Positions 41,793 through 49,783 of a stretch of 64,000 bases of DNA are shown here, one piece after another; the stretch's first letter is position 1; each line of letters starts with the position of its first letter. This DNA is from Treponema_B putidum (GTDB lineage Bacteria; Spirochaetota; Spirochaetia; Treponematales; Treponemataceae). Under the pieces are notes generated by a model. It did not search any database and was not told where the DNA came from. It saw only the letters and a list, made by a program, of their open reading frames with translations. The stretch lies in assembly GCF_007830595.1 (NCBI RefSeq), contig NZ_VLLD01000007.1, one strand, 5' to 3'. A program made the position numbers and the translations under genes.

Positions 41793-44639
41793 TTAAAGTT
41801 TTAATTCTGTCTTTCCGCAGGTTTTTCCTATCTCGTAAATTGAAGCACCTTCCATTTCCTTTTCAAAGGCTGAACGGTTTTCTTCTTTTATTTCTACAAG
41901 AAGACAGCCTGTGGTTTCCCCAAAGAGGCTTGCAATCTTTGAAGCTCCCAGCCTTGTGTGGAAGTCTTCTTTTAACTCGGCTCCTATTCCGCTTAAACAC
42001 ATTTCGTAGAGGGCGGCAGCAAGGCCTCCTTCGCTTAGGTCGTGGCATGAAAGCACCAAGCCCTTCATTATATTGGAGTGAAGTTTTTTATAAAGCTCAG
42101 CCGCTTCTTTTTTAAAGGGAGGAACGGCATCGCTTTCTCCTGAAGGAATGCCGAAAAGTTCTGCAAAGACCGAGCCGCCGAAAGAAAATTGAGGTTTACC
42201 TACGAGGTAAATAGCCGAACCTTCTTTTTTAAAGTCCGAGCCCGGAACCTTTCCGATGTCGGGAACTATTCCCATCGCAGAGATTAAAAGTGACGGCGGA
42301 ATGGAAACTCTTTTTCCTTCCGAGCTTAGGTATTCGTTATTAAAGGAATCCTTCCCCGAAATAAAGGGAGTTTTAAAGACAAGGGCTGTGTCATAGCAAG
42401 AACGTGCCATCTCTATCAGAGCCCACATGGTTTCCGGACGGTTGGGATCTCCCAAGCAAAAGTTATCGAGGATGGCTGTTTTTTCGGGATCTGCTCCGGC
42501 TGCAACGGCGTTTCGGACAGCTTCGTCTATTGCACTTGCTGCGGCTGCATAAGGATCCAAAAGCCCCTGCCTCGGATTTAAGGCATTTGAGATAGCAACG
42601 GCTTTTTTTCCTTCCGTTTCCATAGGCTTTATAACGGCTGCGTCCTGAGGCACATTCCCTTCAGGTCCGTCATAGGGGCGTAGAATTGTTCCGCCTTGAA
42701 CTTCATGGTCGTAAAGCCTTACTATGTCTTCTTTTGAATTTACGGCATGATGATTTATCACAGCCTTTAGAGCCTCATTCAGATCGAGTTCCTTATATTC
42801 CGGATATTTTATAAAAGGTTTTCCATCTTTTGGAGGAGCCGCTTTTAGTTTTCTCTGCGGCGGGCCCGAATGTAAAAAGCCGCATGAAAGATTTATTATT
42901 TCCTTTTCGCCGAAGCGTACCCTTAAAACGGCATCTCCTGTAAAACGGCCGAGGTTTGTCAATTCCACATCATTGGCATCGCAGAGCTTTTGTAAGGCAT
43001 CGAGTTTGTCATTGGGAACGGCGATAACCATTCTTTCTTGTGCCTCCGAAAGCCAGAGCTCCCATGGGGCAAGGCCCTGATATTTTACGGGGATTTTTGC
43101 GAGGTCTACATCGCAGCCGAGGGCCGAAGCCATTTCGCCTACGGCAGAAGAATAACCTCCCGCTCCGCAGTCGGTAATTGCAGAATAAAGACCTTGGTCG
43201 CGGGCATCTATAAGAACTTCCGCTACCTTTTTTTGAATTATAGGTTCTCCAATTTGAACCGATGAGCCTGCAACATCACCGGTGCTTGCATCCATTACCA
43301 TCGAAGAAAATGTAGCTCCTCTAAGGCCGTCCCGTCCCGTTTTTCCGCCTAAAGAAATAATATGATCTCCGGCCGAGGGCTTTGTGCGGTGCTTGCCTCT
43401 GGGGGCAATACCTGCACATCCGCAGTAGACTAAAGGATTTGAAGCATAGGCCTCGTGGTAGTGAACGCCTCCGTTTACGGTCGGAATGCCCATCTTGTTT
43501 CCGTAGTCCTTAACTCCTTCTATAACGCCTGAGATTATGCGTTTAGGATGAAGGGTTCCCTTGGGAACATTTTCTGCCGGAGTGTCGGGATGGCCGAAGC
43601 AAAGGACATCGGTTACGGCAAAGGGACGGGCTGAAACGCCCATAACGTCTCTGATAACACCTCCGACTCCGGTATTGGCTCCTCCGAAGGGCTCAATGGC
43701 GGAAGGATGGTTATGAGTTTCCGCCTTAAAGGAAACTTCGTATTTTTCGTCAAATTCGATAATTCCGGCATTGTCCACAAAGGCAGATAGAACCCAAGGA
43801 GCATTGATGTCATCGGTGGCCTTTTTGATATAGGTTTTAATTATGCTGTTTACACAAAGACCGGGATAGGCCTTTTTTTGCTCCTCAGTGAGAGAAGAGC
43901 CGTCAATGTCTATTTTTGCCTTAAAAGTTTTATGAACGCAGTGCTCGCTCCAAGTTTGGGCTATCATTTCAAATTCCGCATCGGTACAAGATCGCTTTTC
44001 TTCCTTATAATATTCCCTGATAGCTCTCATCTCATAAATATCCAAAGCAGCCCGTCTTTCGTTTGAAAGGGCTAAAAGTTCATCATCGCTCATGGATGCT
44101 ATGTCTATTATTTCAACGCTCGTATTAGGCTCATTTTTTCCGTCATGTTCGTGAGTCCATGAAGGTTCTACAAAGCCTATTTTATACTGTTCTATAACGT
44201 CATTGCATAAAAGGCTTTTTGCAATCTTTTCTATTTCGGCTTGGCTCAGTTCGCCCTGAATATCGTAGGCTTTTCCGCTGGTAATTTCTTCAACGCCGAG
44301 AATACCGAGTTCTTTGACTGCCCTCAAGGCCTCGCGTGAAGATGAGTCCGTAACTCCCGGCTTTAAGGCTGTTTCAATATGGAAAATATTTTTTTTATCT
44401 TCTATTGTAAAGCCTTCGGTTTGGCTGTACTCATAAAGCTCATCGCAAAACAAGAAGTCGGCCAATATCTTCTTTTCTTCATTTGAAAGATTTCCGCGCA
44501 CAAAATAAAGGGCTTCCGTATTTATTTCTTTAACGTTTTTAAAGCCGAGAATATGGGCCTGCTTTAAAAGCTCCTCATTTTTGGGTATTTGGAAGTGTAA
44601 GCCTTTCTTACTTTTAACACAAAATCGGTAAATATTCAT
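41793..44639 (-). CDS. purL: FGAM synthase with fused PurS-like domain, no glutaminase domain
   Basis: 948 residues from ATG 44639, after AAGAGG; TTG 44645 is only the first codon of the open frame. It forms FGAM from FGAR, ATP and ammonia. Residues ~1-165 are two PurS-like halves (FRVKSKKGLHF-type and IETALKPGVTDSSSREALR), followed by the PurL catalytic body (SEHCVHKTFKAKIDI, FKAETHNHPSAIEPFGGANTG, GGKTGRDGLRGATFSSMVMD, AISDCGAGGYSSAVGEMA-like text). The large E. coli-type glutaminase domain (~300 residues) is absent, so PurQ must supply ammonia from another locus. The gene lacks purine-riboswitch features upstream. Confidence 0.93.
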   Translation of the reverse strand: MNIYRFCVKSKKGLHFQIPKNEELLKQAHILGFKNVKEINTEALYFVRGNLSNEEKKILADFLFCDELYEYSQTEGFTIEDKKNIFHIETALKPGVTDSSSREALRAVKELGILGVEEITSGKAYDIQGELSQAEIEKIAKSLLCNDVIEQYKIGFVEPSWTHEHDGKNEPNTSVEIIDIASMSDDELLALSNERRAALDIYEMRAIREYYKEEKRSCTDAEFEMIAQTWSEHCVHKTFKAKIDIDGSSLTEEQKKAYPGLCVNSIIKTYIKKATDDINAPWVLSAFVDNAGIIEFDEKYEVSFKAETHNHPSAIEPFGGANTGVGGVIRDVMGVSARPFAVTDVLCFGHPDTPAENVPKGTLHPKRIISGVIEGVKDYGNKMGIPTVNGGVHYHEAYASNPLVYCGCAGIAPRGKHRTKPSAGDHIISLGGKTGRDGLRGATFSSMVMDASTGDVAGSSVQIGEPIIQKKVAEVLIDARDQGLYSAITDCGAGGYSSAVGEMASALGCDVDLAKIPVKYQGLAPWELWLSEAQERMVIAVPNDKLDALQKLCDANDVELTNLGRFTGDAVLRVRFGEKEIINLSCGFLHSGPPQRKLKAAPPKDGKPFIKYPEYKELDLNEALKAVINHHAVNSKEDIVRLYDHEVQGGTILRPYDGPEGNVPQDAAVIKPMETEGKKAVAISNALNPRQGLLDPYAAAASAIDEAVRNAVAAGADPEKTAILDNFCLGDPNRPETMWALIEMARSCYDTALVFKTPFISGKDSFNNEYLSSEGKRVSIPPSLLISAMGIVPDIGKVPGSDFKKEGSAIYLVGKPQFSFGGSVFAELFGIPSGESDAVPPFKKEAAELYKKLHSNIMKGLVLSCHDLSEGGLAAALYEMCLSGIGAELKEDFHTRLGASKIASLFGETTGCLLVEIKEENRSAFEKEMEGASIYEIGKTCGKTELKL

Positions 44640-44871
44640 AGACAACCTCTTAAGCTCCGATGGATTTTAGATAAGTATACTTGAACCGAGGGAAAAATTC
44701 AAGGGTAGGGATAAAGTGTTGGTTTTGAGCGGGTTTGCTTATTTATGAAGATAAAAACAGGTACGAAGGTTGCTTCAAAAACTACCTGCCTGTTGCTTAT
44801 TTTTCTCGCCAACTTCGTACCAAAGCAAATTTTGTTTAGAAAGTTTTGTTCATTTTCAAAAATTTCAAGTA

Positions 44872-45066
44872 CTATTCTATTTGTACCTCTGTCAATATTA
44901 GTCTATCTGCTCCTAACAAATACCATAATCCAAAAACACCTCCTCCAACGGCAAGAGGTATAGCTGCAACTGTTGCTATACCTAGAGCAATTCCTCCACC
45001 AACAGCTGACCCAACCCATGCTAGTGTTCCTGTCAAAGCTCCAGCTCTCATTTTATACACAGGCAT
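44872..45066 (-). CDS. Small glycine-rich hydrophobic protein
   Basis: 64 residues, MPVYKMRAG then TGTLAWVGSAVGGGIALGIA ... GGGVFGLWYLL. It has two GxxxG/AxxxG-rich hydrophobic segments and little else. No strong ribosome-binding site is seen; a second Met lies at codon 6. GxxxG pairs are found in membrane helices and in two-peptide bacteriocins, but nothing identifies it as one. It follows the secreted repeat protein at 45174. Real coding is likely because codons form a clean hydrophobic protein on the strand shared by its neighbours. Confidence 0.5.
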   Translation of the reverse strand: MPVYKMRAGALTGTLAWVGSAVGGGIALGIATVAAIPLAVGGGVFGLWYLLGADRLILTEVQIE

Positions 45067-45173
45067 AGTAAAAAATTTATGCAGCTAAATCATAAATTTC
45101 CTATCATTAAATAAGATATTTTCCCTTATTTAATTAACCACAAAGAAACTAGGATAATATATTCTTGTAAGAC

Positions 45174-45857
45174 TTAGTAAAGGGAATATGCATATTTAGA
45201 ATATCCATCAGTAACAAGCCATGATCCGTTTTCTGTAAATTTAATGTATTTTATGTCAAATGATTGATCATACCTTAAATATTTGTCTAAAGAATCTGGA
45301 ATATTACCTTTTGATTGAAAACCATCATTTCCTACGATGATTAATCCTTGATTATTCATTGAAGCAGCATGTATAAAACCATATTTTTTTGATACTTCTT
45401 TCATAATATCTAGAATATAATCATCAGATGCAGAAAAATGATTATCTGTAATTACCATCCATTCACCATAATCATTGAAAGTAACACAGTTTATCCTATC
45501 TCCTTTTTTTAGATATTCGCTAATTTCATCATGCATACTTTGTGGACATCCTTCTCCATAAAGTTTGTCACCAACACAATACCATGAACCTTTTTCGGTT
45601 AAGCAAATATCATCTATAACCCTTCCAGCATTAAGTTCATTCTGCAAATACTCTGCCAATGATCGTGGAATACCTGACCATGCTGCATACTTTCTTCCTG
45701 ACAATACAACATATCCATAAGTATCAGTTATTGCTCCACTTTTACATGATGATTCTTTTGAAAGATATTCATGGATATAATCAGAATCAGAACTCTGTGA
45801 GAAAATTGAAAAACTTACAAATAAAGAAATAATAAAAAATAGAACTGTTTTTTTCAT
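45174..45857 (-). CDS. Secreted protein with five ~40-residue repeats
   Basis: 227 residues from ATG 45857, with GGAGG 11 nt upstream; the longer open frame from 45887 is ignored. Signal peptide FFIISLFVSFSIFS. The mature part consists of five tandem modules of about 40 residues with the pattern I-x-x-(I/V)-x-(F/L)-(T/N)-x-x-G-x-W-x-V, then a hydrophobic (I/Y)-P-x-S-(L/M) helix (examples: TEKGSWYCVGDKLYGEG, NDYGEWMVITDNHFS, TENGSWLVTDG). It resembles beta-repeat modules of various exported bacterial proteins; family not certain. The upstream 65-residue protein is 1 nt away. Confidence 0.65.
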   Translation of the reverse strand: MKKTVLFFIISLFVSFSIFSQSSDSDYIHEYLSKESSCKSGAITDTYGYVVLSGRKYAAWSGIPRSLAEYLQNELNAGRVIDDICLTEKGSWYCVGDKLYGEGCPQSMHDEISEYLKKGDRINCVTFNDYGEWMVITDNHFSASDDYILDIMKEVSKKYGFIHAASMNNQGLIIVGNDGFQSKGNIPDSLDKYLRYDQSFDIKYIKFTENGSWLVTDGYSKYAYSLY

Positions 45858-45858
45858 A

Positions 45859-46056
45859 TTATTTGTCCTCCAAATACTGTTTAACATAACACTTTAAATG
45901 AGCTCCTTCATTTACATATTTAGAAGATGAACTCAAAACTGAATTTACAGCTTTAAGCACTTTTTCAACAAGAATCTCCTTATTTTTCAATACAGAAGAA
46001 TCATACTCAATTGCAGCGTCAATCAACGCTTCAGCAGCAATCAACCCTTTACTCAT
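45859..46056 (-). CDS. Small protein encoded upstream of the secreted repeat protein
   Basis: 65 residues, with an AGGAGG site 6 nt before ATG 46056. Helical (LIAAEALIDAAIEYDSS, LVEKVLKAVNSVLSSSS) with a C-terminal Cys and lysines (HLKCYVKQYLEDK). No signal peptide and no family recognised. Its stop is 1 nt from the start of the secreted repeat protein, so both are translated from the same message. It could be a chaperone or an immunity-like partner, but there is no direct evidence. Confidence 0.6.
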   Translation of the reverse strand: MSKGLIAAEALIDAAIEYDSSVLKNKEILVEKVLKAVNSVLSSSSKYVNEGAHLKCYVKQYLEDK

Positions 46057-46508
46057 AAAATCCTCCTATGATTTTATTTTTTTCCGAAGAGATATCAAAT
46101 TGGTTCCGCACAAGTTTTTCTTCAAGAGAATAACTCGTCAACCTAACATATCTTCGATTATAAAAATTTGTGTAATTAAAAAGTTGGTAAAAGAATATAG
46201 TAATACCATATATTTTAAATTCTTCTTGTCTTATTTGCAGTTTAATTATTTTGCAAATAGAATTCTTTATGTGAGAACAAAAATAAAATAAAAATCTACC
46301 GATTAGAGATATTAGAATTAATAGAGAAAATGGGGGGGGGTAAACTTAGGCTAACATTTTTATCGGTATTTTTCAGCATCAAATTTGAGCTTTGAGAAAA
46401 ATCAAATTGTAAGCCGCTTAAAATCAGTTTTACCATAAGGGTATACTAGTATATAAACGATTATTTGTCAAGTCTTGAATTTGAGAATTTTTGGGTGAGA
46501 AAATAATC
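46057..46508. other. Gene-free stretch containing a G9 homopolymer
   Basis: About 450 bp upstream of the 65-residue-protein gene with no supported ORF. Bases 46332-46340 are nine consecutive G, flanked by GAAAAT and TAAACTTAGG. Homopolymeric G tracts of this length in spirochetes can vary in length by slippage and alter promoters. Whether this one lies within a promoter region of the 46056 gene is unknown because the distance is ~280 bp. Confidence 0.6.
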
Positions 46509-46538
46509 TTGACGGAATGTGTAATAATTGTGTATACT
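46509..46538 (+). promoter_or_regulatory. hicA promoter
   Basis: TTGACG 46509-46514, 18-nt spacer, TATACT 46533-46538. The hicA ATG at 46553 lies 14 nt beyond the -10 box, without a ribosome-binding site between them. Confidence 0.6.
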
Positions 46539-46552
46539 TCTAATATGAACGA

Positions 46553-46729
46553 ATGCAGGCGATAAAAGCATTAGAAAAAGCAGGGTATTTTTTAAAACGG
46601 CATGGAGCAAATCACGATATATATTATAACACCGAGTTAAGATGTTCTATTCCGCTTAAAAGACATAGTTTTGATAAAAATGACTTGCGGTACATTCAAA
46701 AAGAGATTGAATATGGAGCTAAAAAATGA
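46553..46729 (+). CDS. hicA: HicA-like toxin
   Basis: 58 residues; only ATG 46553 gives the full frame, since the ATG at 46545 meets a stop after six codons. The HicA double-stranded-RNA-binding-like fold is readable: AIKALEKAGYFLKRHGANHDIYYN, where the H of the N-H-D block is the catalytic position of HicA interferases, then SIPLKRH and a final helix NDLRYIQKEI. The N-terminal helix is two to three residues shorter than usual. The TGA overlaps the hicB start by 4 nt. With HicB it forms a type II toxin-antitoxin pair. Confidence 0.85.
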   Translation: MQAIKALEKAGYFLKRHGANHDIYYNTELRCSIPLKRHSFDKNDLRYIQKEIEYGAKK

Positions 46730-47121
46730 AATATGTTTATACTGCTATTTTTACGGAAGAAAAGGATAAGGTGTATGCACGGGTACCTGACCTTAAAGGC
46801 TGCATAACAACCGGTAAAAACTTACAGGATGCAATAAAGCAAATGGAGGATGCAATGTCAGCTTGGCTTTGTGTTGCAGAAGATGAAGGCTTTGATATTC
46901 CTAATGCGACACCTCAACAGAAAATTATACATACTCAAAATGATACACTTTCTATTATCAAAGCTGATACAAAAAAATATCAAGCTATGACATATTCTAG
47001 GGCTGTGCGAAAAAATGTATCGCTTCCCGCATGGCTTGCAGAAGCTGCCGAAACTGCCAATCTTAATTTTTCGCAAGAATTGCAAAATGCTCTTAAAGCA
47101 AAATTGAAGATTGGGGTGTAG
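46726..47121 (+). CDS. hicB: HicB-like antitoxin
   Basis: 131 residues. The N-terminal ~65 residues are the HicB partial RNase-H-like domain (VYTAIFTEEKDKVYARVPDLKGCITTGKNLQDAI). The C-terminal ~40 residues (KNVSLPAWLAEAAETANLNFSQELQNAL) look like a ribbon-helix-helix DNA-binding region. It neutralises HicA and probably represses the promoter at 46509. It overlaps hicA by 4 nt and is convergent with the AlkD-like gene. Confidence 0.9.
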   Translation: MKYVYTAIFTEEKDKVYARVPDLKGCITTGKNLQDAIKQMEDAMSAWLCVAEDEGFDIPNATPQQKIIHTQNDTLSIIKADTKKYQAMTYSRAVRKNVSLPAWLAEAAETANLNFSQELQNALKAKLKIGV

Positions 47122-47144
47122 TAGAAGAACGGCTAACATAAGCC

Positions 47145-47849
47145 TTAACCCTCCACCTTCATCCCCCTTAAAAGCTCCTTTACTTCCTTCGTAATTCGGT
47201 AGCTTTCGATGGCTTTTTGAATAGCCTTGTTGTGAGTGAAGGTATCAAGCTTTTTGTTTTCGATGTAGGGGAGGGTCGTTTTGTATTGCTTGATGAGGGC
47301 AAAGCTAAAATACCAAGCTATCATCATATTTACATAGTACTCATCGGATCTGATTTTTGAAACAAGCTCCAACATTTCAGGTTTAAAATATTCATCAAGA
47401 TAATTCGATAATAAAAGACCTATAGCGTACCTAACGGTATAGGTGTGCTTTGATTTTATCCATATCAAAATTTTTTTGTAAATTTCTTCATGGTGCTTTT
47501 TAAATATCTTAGGAGAGAAGCTGTCGCAGGTTGCCCAGTTGTCGATATATGGTAAAAATTTTTCCGTTTCTTTTACCGCCTCATCAAAATCTTTTATGTT
47601 TTCAATAAAAAAGCCGTGCAGGTTGTTTTCTTCAAAATATTTGTGAGGCACTTCCTTCATAAAGGCCGAAACCTGTTCCGGTTCGGCTCTAAAAAAATCT
47701 TTTGCAAATTTACGCAAGACTGGAGTTCTGATTCCTATCATCGTATTTTCGTCAATATTGGGAATCAGCTTTTTATTAAAGTCCTTGTACTTTTTATCTT
47801 CAAAAGAAAAAAGTTTAGTTTGAATTAGTGTTTTTTTCATTACGGGCAT
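47145..47849 (-). CDS. DNA alkylation repair glycosylase (AlkD-like)
   Basis: 234 residues from ATG 47849, or ATG 47840 (Met4). HEAT-like helices of the AlkD family: IGIRTPVLRKFAKDFFR, FIENIKDFDEAVKE, YIDNWATCDSFSPKIF, YTVRYAIGLLLSNYL, MMIAWYFSFALIK. The W and D of DNWATCD, the R of YTVRYA and the W of MIAW correspond to residues important in characterised AlkD. It removes alkylated bases. No gene partner is evident. Confidence 0.88.
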   Translation of the reverse strand: MPVMKKTLIQTKLFSFEDKKYKDFNKKLIPNIDENTMIGIRTPVLRKFAKDFFRAEPEQVSAFMKEVPHKYFEENNLHGFFIENIKDFDEAVKETEKFLPYIDNWATCDSFSPKIFKKHHEEIYKKILIWIKSKHTYTVRYAIGLLLSNYLDEYFKPEMLELVSKIRSDEYYVNMMIAWYFSFALIKQYKTTLPYIENKKLDTFTHNKAIQKAIESYRITKEVKELLRGMKVEG

Positions 47850-48007
47850 TATACCGCTTTTTTAAATTTTTGTCGAGGCTAAGAGCGAGATAAGAGCGAG
47901 ATAAGAACGGTTGGAAAAATTAAATTTAAGGTAAGACTCTAAAACATAGGTTTTTAGAGGTTCCATTTAAAATATGTTAAAACTATTGACAAACTATTGA
48001 AAGGGGT

Positions 48008-48036
48008 TTGACAATTTTTCTCTTTTGTCGTATTCT
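48008..48036 (+). promoter_or_regulatory. Promoter of the 48043-60252 gene train
   Basis: TTGACA 48008-48013, 17-nt spacer, TATTCT 48031-48036. ATG 48043 is 6 nt beyond the -10 box: a leaderless start. This is likely the head promoter for the following run of genes; internal promoters cannot be excluded. Confidence 0.7.
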
Positions 48037-48042
48037 ATCCTT

Positions 48043-48324
48043 ATGTTTGTTTCAGTTGTTATAGACCCGGGAGGGAAGGAATCGGCTTCTCATCTCGCAG
48101 AAGTCCTAACGGCCAACGGCTTTGAAAGGGTTCAGCATGCCTGTTGGGAATCGGTAACAATCAATGATGAAGGCCTTGTTACCTTAAAGCAGGATATAGA
48201 CCGCGTTACCGACTATTATGATATAGTCCGCCTTTACCAATACCCTATTCAAGAGGTGCTTGCCGTAACTACGCTTTATAAAAAAAAATGGAGGAGGGTG
48301 CTTGTCCGCCCGCCTGCAAAGTAA
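48043..48324 (+). CDS. Cas2-fold-like protein (orphan)
   Basis: 93 residues from ATG 48043. Ferredoxin-like pattern of Cas2/VapD proteins: FVSVVIDPGG with an early Asp in the first strand, FERVQHACWESVTI, DIDRVTDYYDIVRLYQYP, and a C-terminal KKKWRRVLVRPPAK. RVQHACWES and YDIVRLYQYP resemble Cas2 second and fourth strands. Cas2 normally works with Cas1 in spacer integration, but there is no cas gene or CRISPR array in this window, so a housekeeping role upstream of prfB is more likely. Resemblance is by eye and should be treated as a hypothesis. Confidence 0.55.
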   Translation: MFVSVVIDPGGKESASHLAEVLTANGFERVQHACWESVTINDEGLVTLKQDIDRVTDYYDIVRLYQYPIQEVLAVTTLYKKKWRRVLVRPPAK

Positions 48325-48343
48325 TTGGAGAATTAAAACTTTT

Positions 48344-49466
48344 ATGGAAGATTATAGATCGAATTTGGAAGACTTAAAAAACGATATTTATGATATTTGG
48401 GGGCGTCTTTGACTCTGATGCGGTAAAGGCGAAAATTGCAGAAAAGGAGGCTCTAACACTGGCTCCTGATTTTTGGAATGACAGTAAAAGGGCCGAAAAA
48501 ATTATGGGAGAAATAAAGGCTCTCAAAAATAGAATTTATCCTTGGCAGGAGCTTATGGATGAGATTTCGGATTTGGAAGTTTTAATGGAGCTTTCTGAAG
48601 AATCTGAAAATGACGAGCTATCTAATGAAGTTGAAGAAACTTACAACTCTATTTATGAAAAATATAAAAAATTAAGCATATTGAGCTTACTTTCCGGAGA
48701 AGTCGATAAAAACGATGCTTATCTTACAGTCCACGCAGGGGCAGGCGGGACGGAGGCCTGCGATTGGGCCAGTATGCTTGTGCGCATGTATCTACGCTGG
48801 TGTGAATCGAGAGGTTTTAAAACAGAAACAATAGACCTTATTGAAGCCGAAGGCGGAATTAAATCTGCGACTTTTCAAATTTCAGGAGATTTTGCATTTG
48901 GTCTTTTAAAAAGTGAAACGGGGATTCATAGGCTGGTACGTATCAGCCCATTTGATTCCAACGGGAGGAGACATACATCTTTTACCTCAGTTTTTGTTTT
49001 TCCTGTTCTTGATGATACAATAGAGGTGGACATACGCCCTGAAGACTTGCGTATTGATACCTACCGTGCAGGAGGAGCCGGAGGCCAGCATGTAAACAAA
49101 ACCGATTCGGCTGTGCGTATTACCCATATTCCTACCGGAATAGTTGTAGCCTGTCAAACACAGAGGAGCCAAATCAGCAACAAGGCCACCGCTATGAATG
49201 TTCTAAAATCAAGACTTTATAATTATTATGAAGAACAAAAAGAAAAAGAAAATATGAAATTTGCAGCCGAAAAAAAAGGCATATCATGGGGGAACCAGAT
49301 AAGGTCTTATGTTTTTCAGCCTTATACAATGGTAAAGGACCACCGCACAAAATGTGAAACGGGAAATATTCAAGCAGTAATGGACGGCGGTATAGACGAA
49401 TTTATAAACAGTTTTTTAAACACAAAAATCGAAGATATGAGCATTGATGAGGACGAAGCTCTATGA
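48344..49466 (+). CDS. prfB: Peptide chain release factor 2 with programmed +1 frameshift
   Basis: The coding sequence is 48344-48409 joined to 48411-49466 (373 residues). Codons 1-22 end in CTT followed by an in-frame TGA at 48410-48412. Slipping one base at CTT-TGA-C brings in frame D-S-D-A-V-K. RF2 identity: SPF recognition motif in RISPFDSNGRRH, GGQ in RAGGAGGQHVNKTDSAV, total length usual for RF2. RF2 ends translation at UGA and UAA, so the UGA makes its own synthesis autoregulated. The rest of the gene (from 48390) has no plausible start of its own. Confidence 0.95.
48399..48413 (+). promoter_or_regulatory. Programmed +1 frameshift site in prfB
   Basis: GGGGG at 48399-48403, a 3-nt spacer, the slippery CTT at 48407-48409 and TGA-C. 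This matches the conserved bacterial prfB site, AGGGGG-NNN-CTT-TGA-C, in sequence and spacing. Confidence 0.9.
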
Positions 49467-49783
49467 TCTGCATTGTATGCAAGTCGGAATTTTTAGCATC
49501 TCAAATAAGAATGATATGCTGTTCTCATGTAAAAGAGGCTGTTAAGATATTACCTCAGGCATCTCTTATAAATACGTTAATAAATGAAAATGTCAGGCTT
49601 GTTTTTTTTGATGCAGGCCTTTTTACGGATACGGCTATTTTTAGACAAAGGAGCCCCGAGACCCAATTTGTTGCAGTTGCTTCCATCGGGGATGAAAATC
49701 TGGTTGAAAAATCCCTTATATGCGGAGCTGCGGATTTTTTACTGCGTCCCTTTACCGAAAAAGGAGTTATAAACTGCTTATGA
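49463..49783 (+). CDS. Degenerate response-regulator receiver-like protein
   Basis: 106 residues overlapping the prfB stop by 4 nt. The receiver outline is visible: a likely phospho-acceptor D in LVFFDAGLF, the V-A-V-A-S strand and C-terminal F-L-L-R-P-F (usual KP[FY] becomes RPF). But the N-terminal acidic pair is missing (CIVCKSEF), so magnesium binding and phosphorylation are doubtful. It may be a protein-interaction module. It ends inside the next gene's start (ATGA). Confidence 0.65.
   Translation: MICIVCKSEFLASQIRMICCSHVKEAVKILPQASLINTLINENVRLVFFDAGLFTDTAIFRQRSPETQFVAVASIGDENLVEKSLICGAADFLLRPFTEKGVINCL

Noticed and set aside
44640..44745. Purine riboswitch before purL, purD or purM
   Set aside because: The 44640-44745 region and the short gaps before purD and purM show no purine-aptamer pattern by eye.
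44745..44963. 72-codon plus-strand frame after purL
   Set aside because: The opening lies in an inverted repeat (GGTACGAAGG...CTTCGTACC) and the rest is antisense to the small GxxxG protein; no ribosome-binding site.
48043..48324. CRISPR-Cas locus
   Set aside because: Only a Cas2-like protein is present; no cas1 or repeat-spacer array was found in 64 kb.
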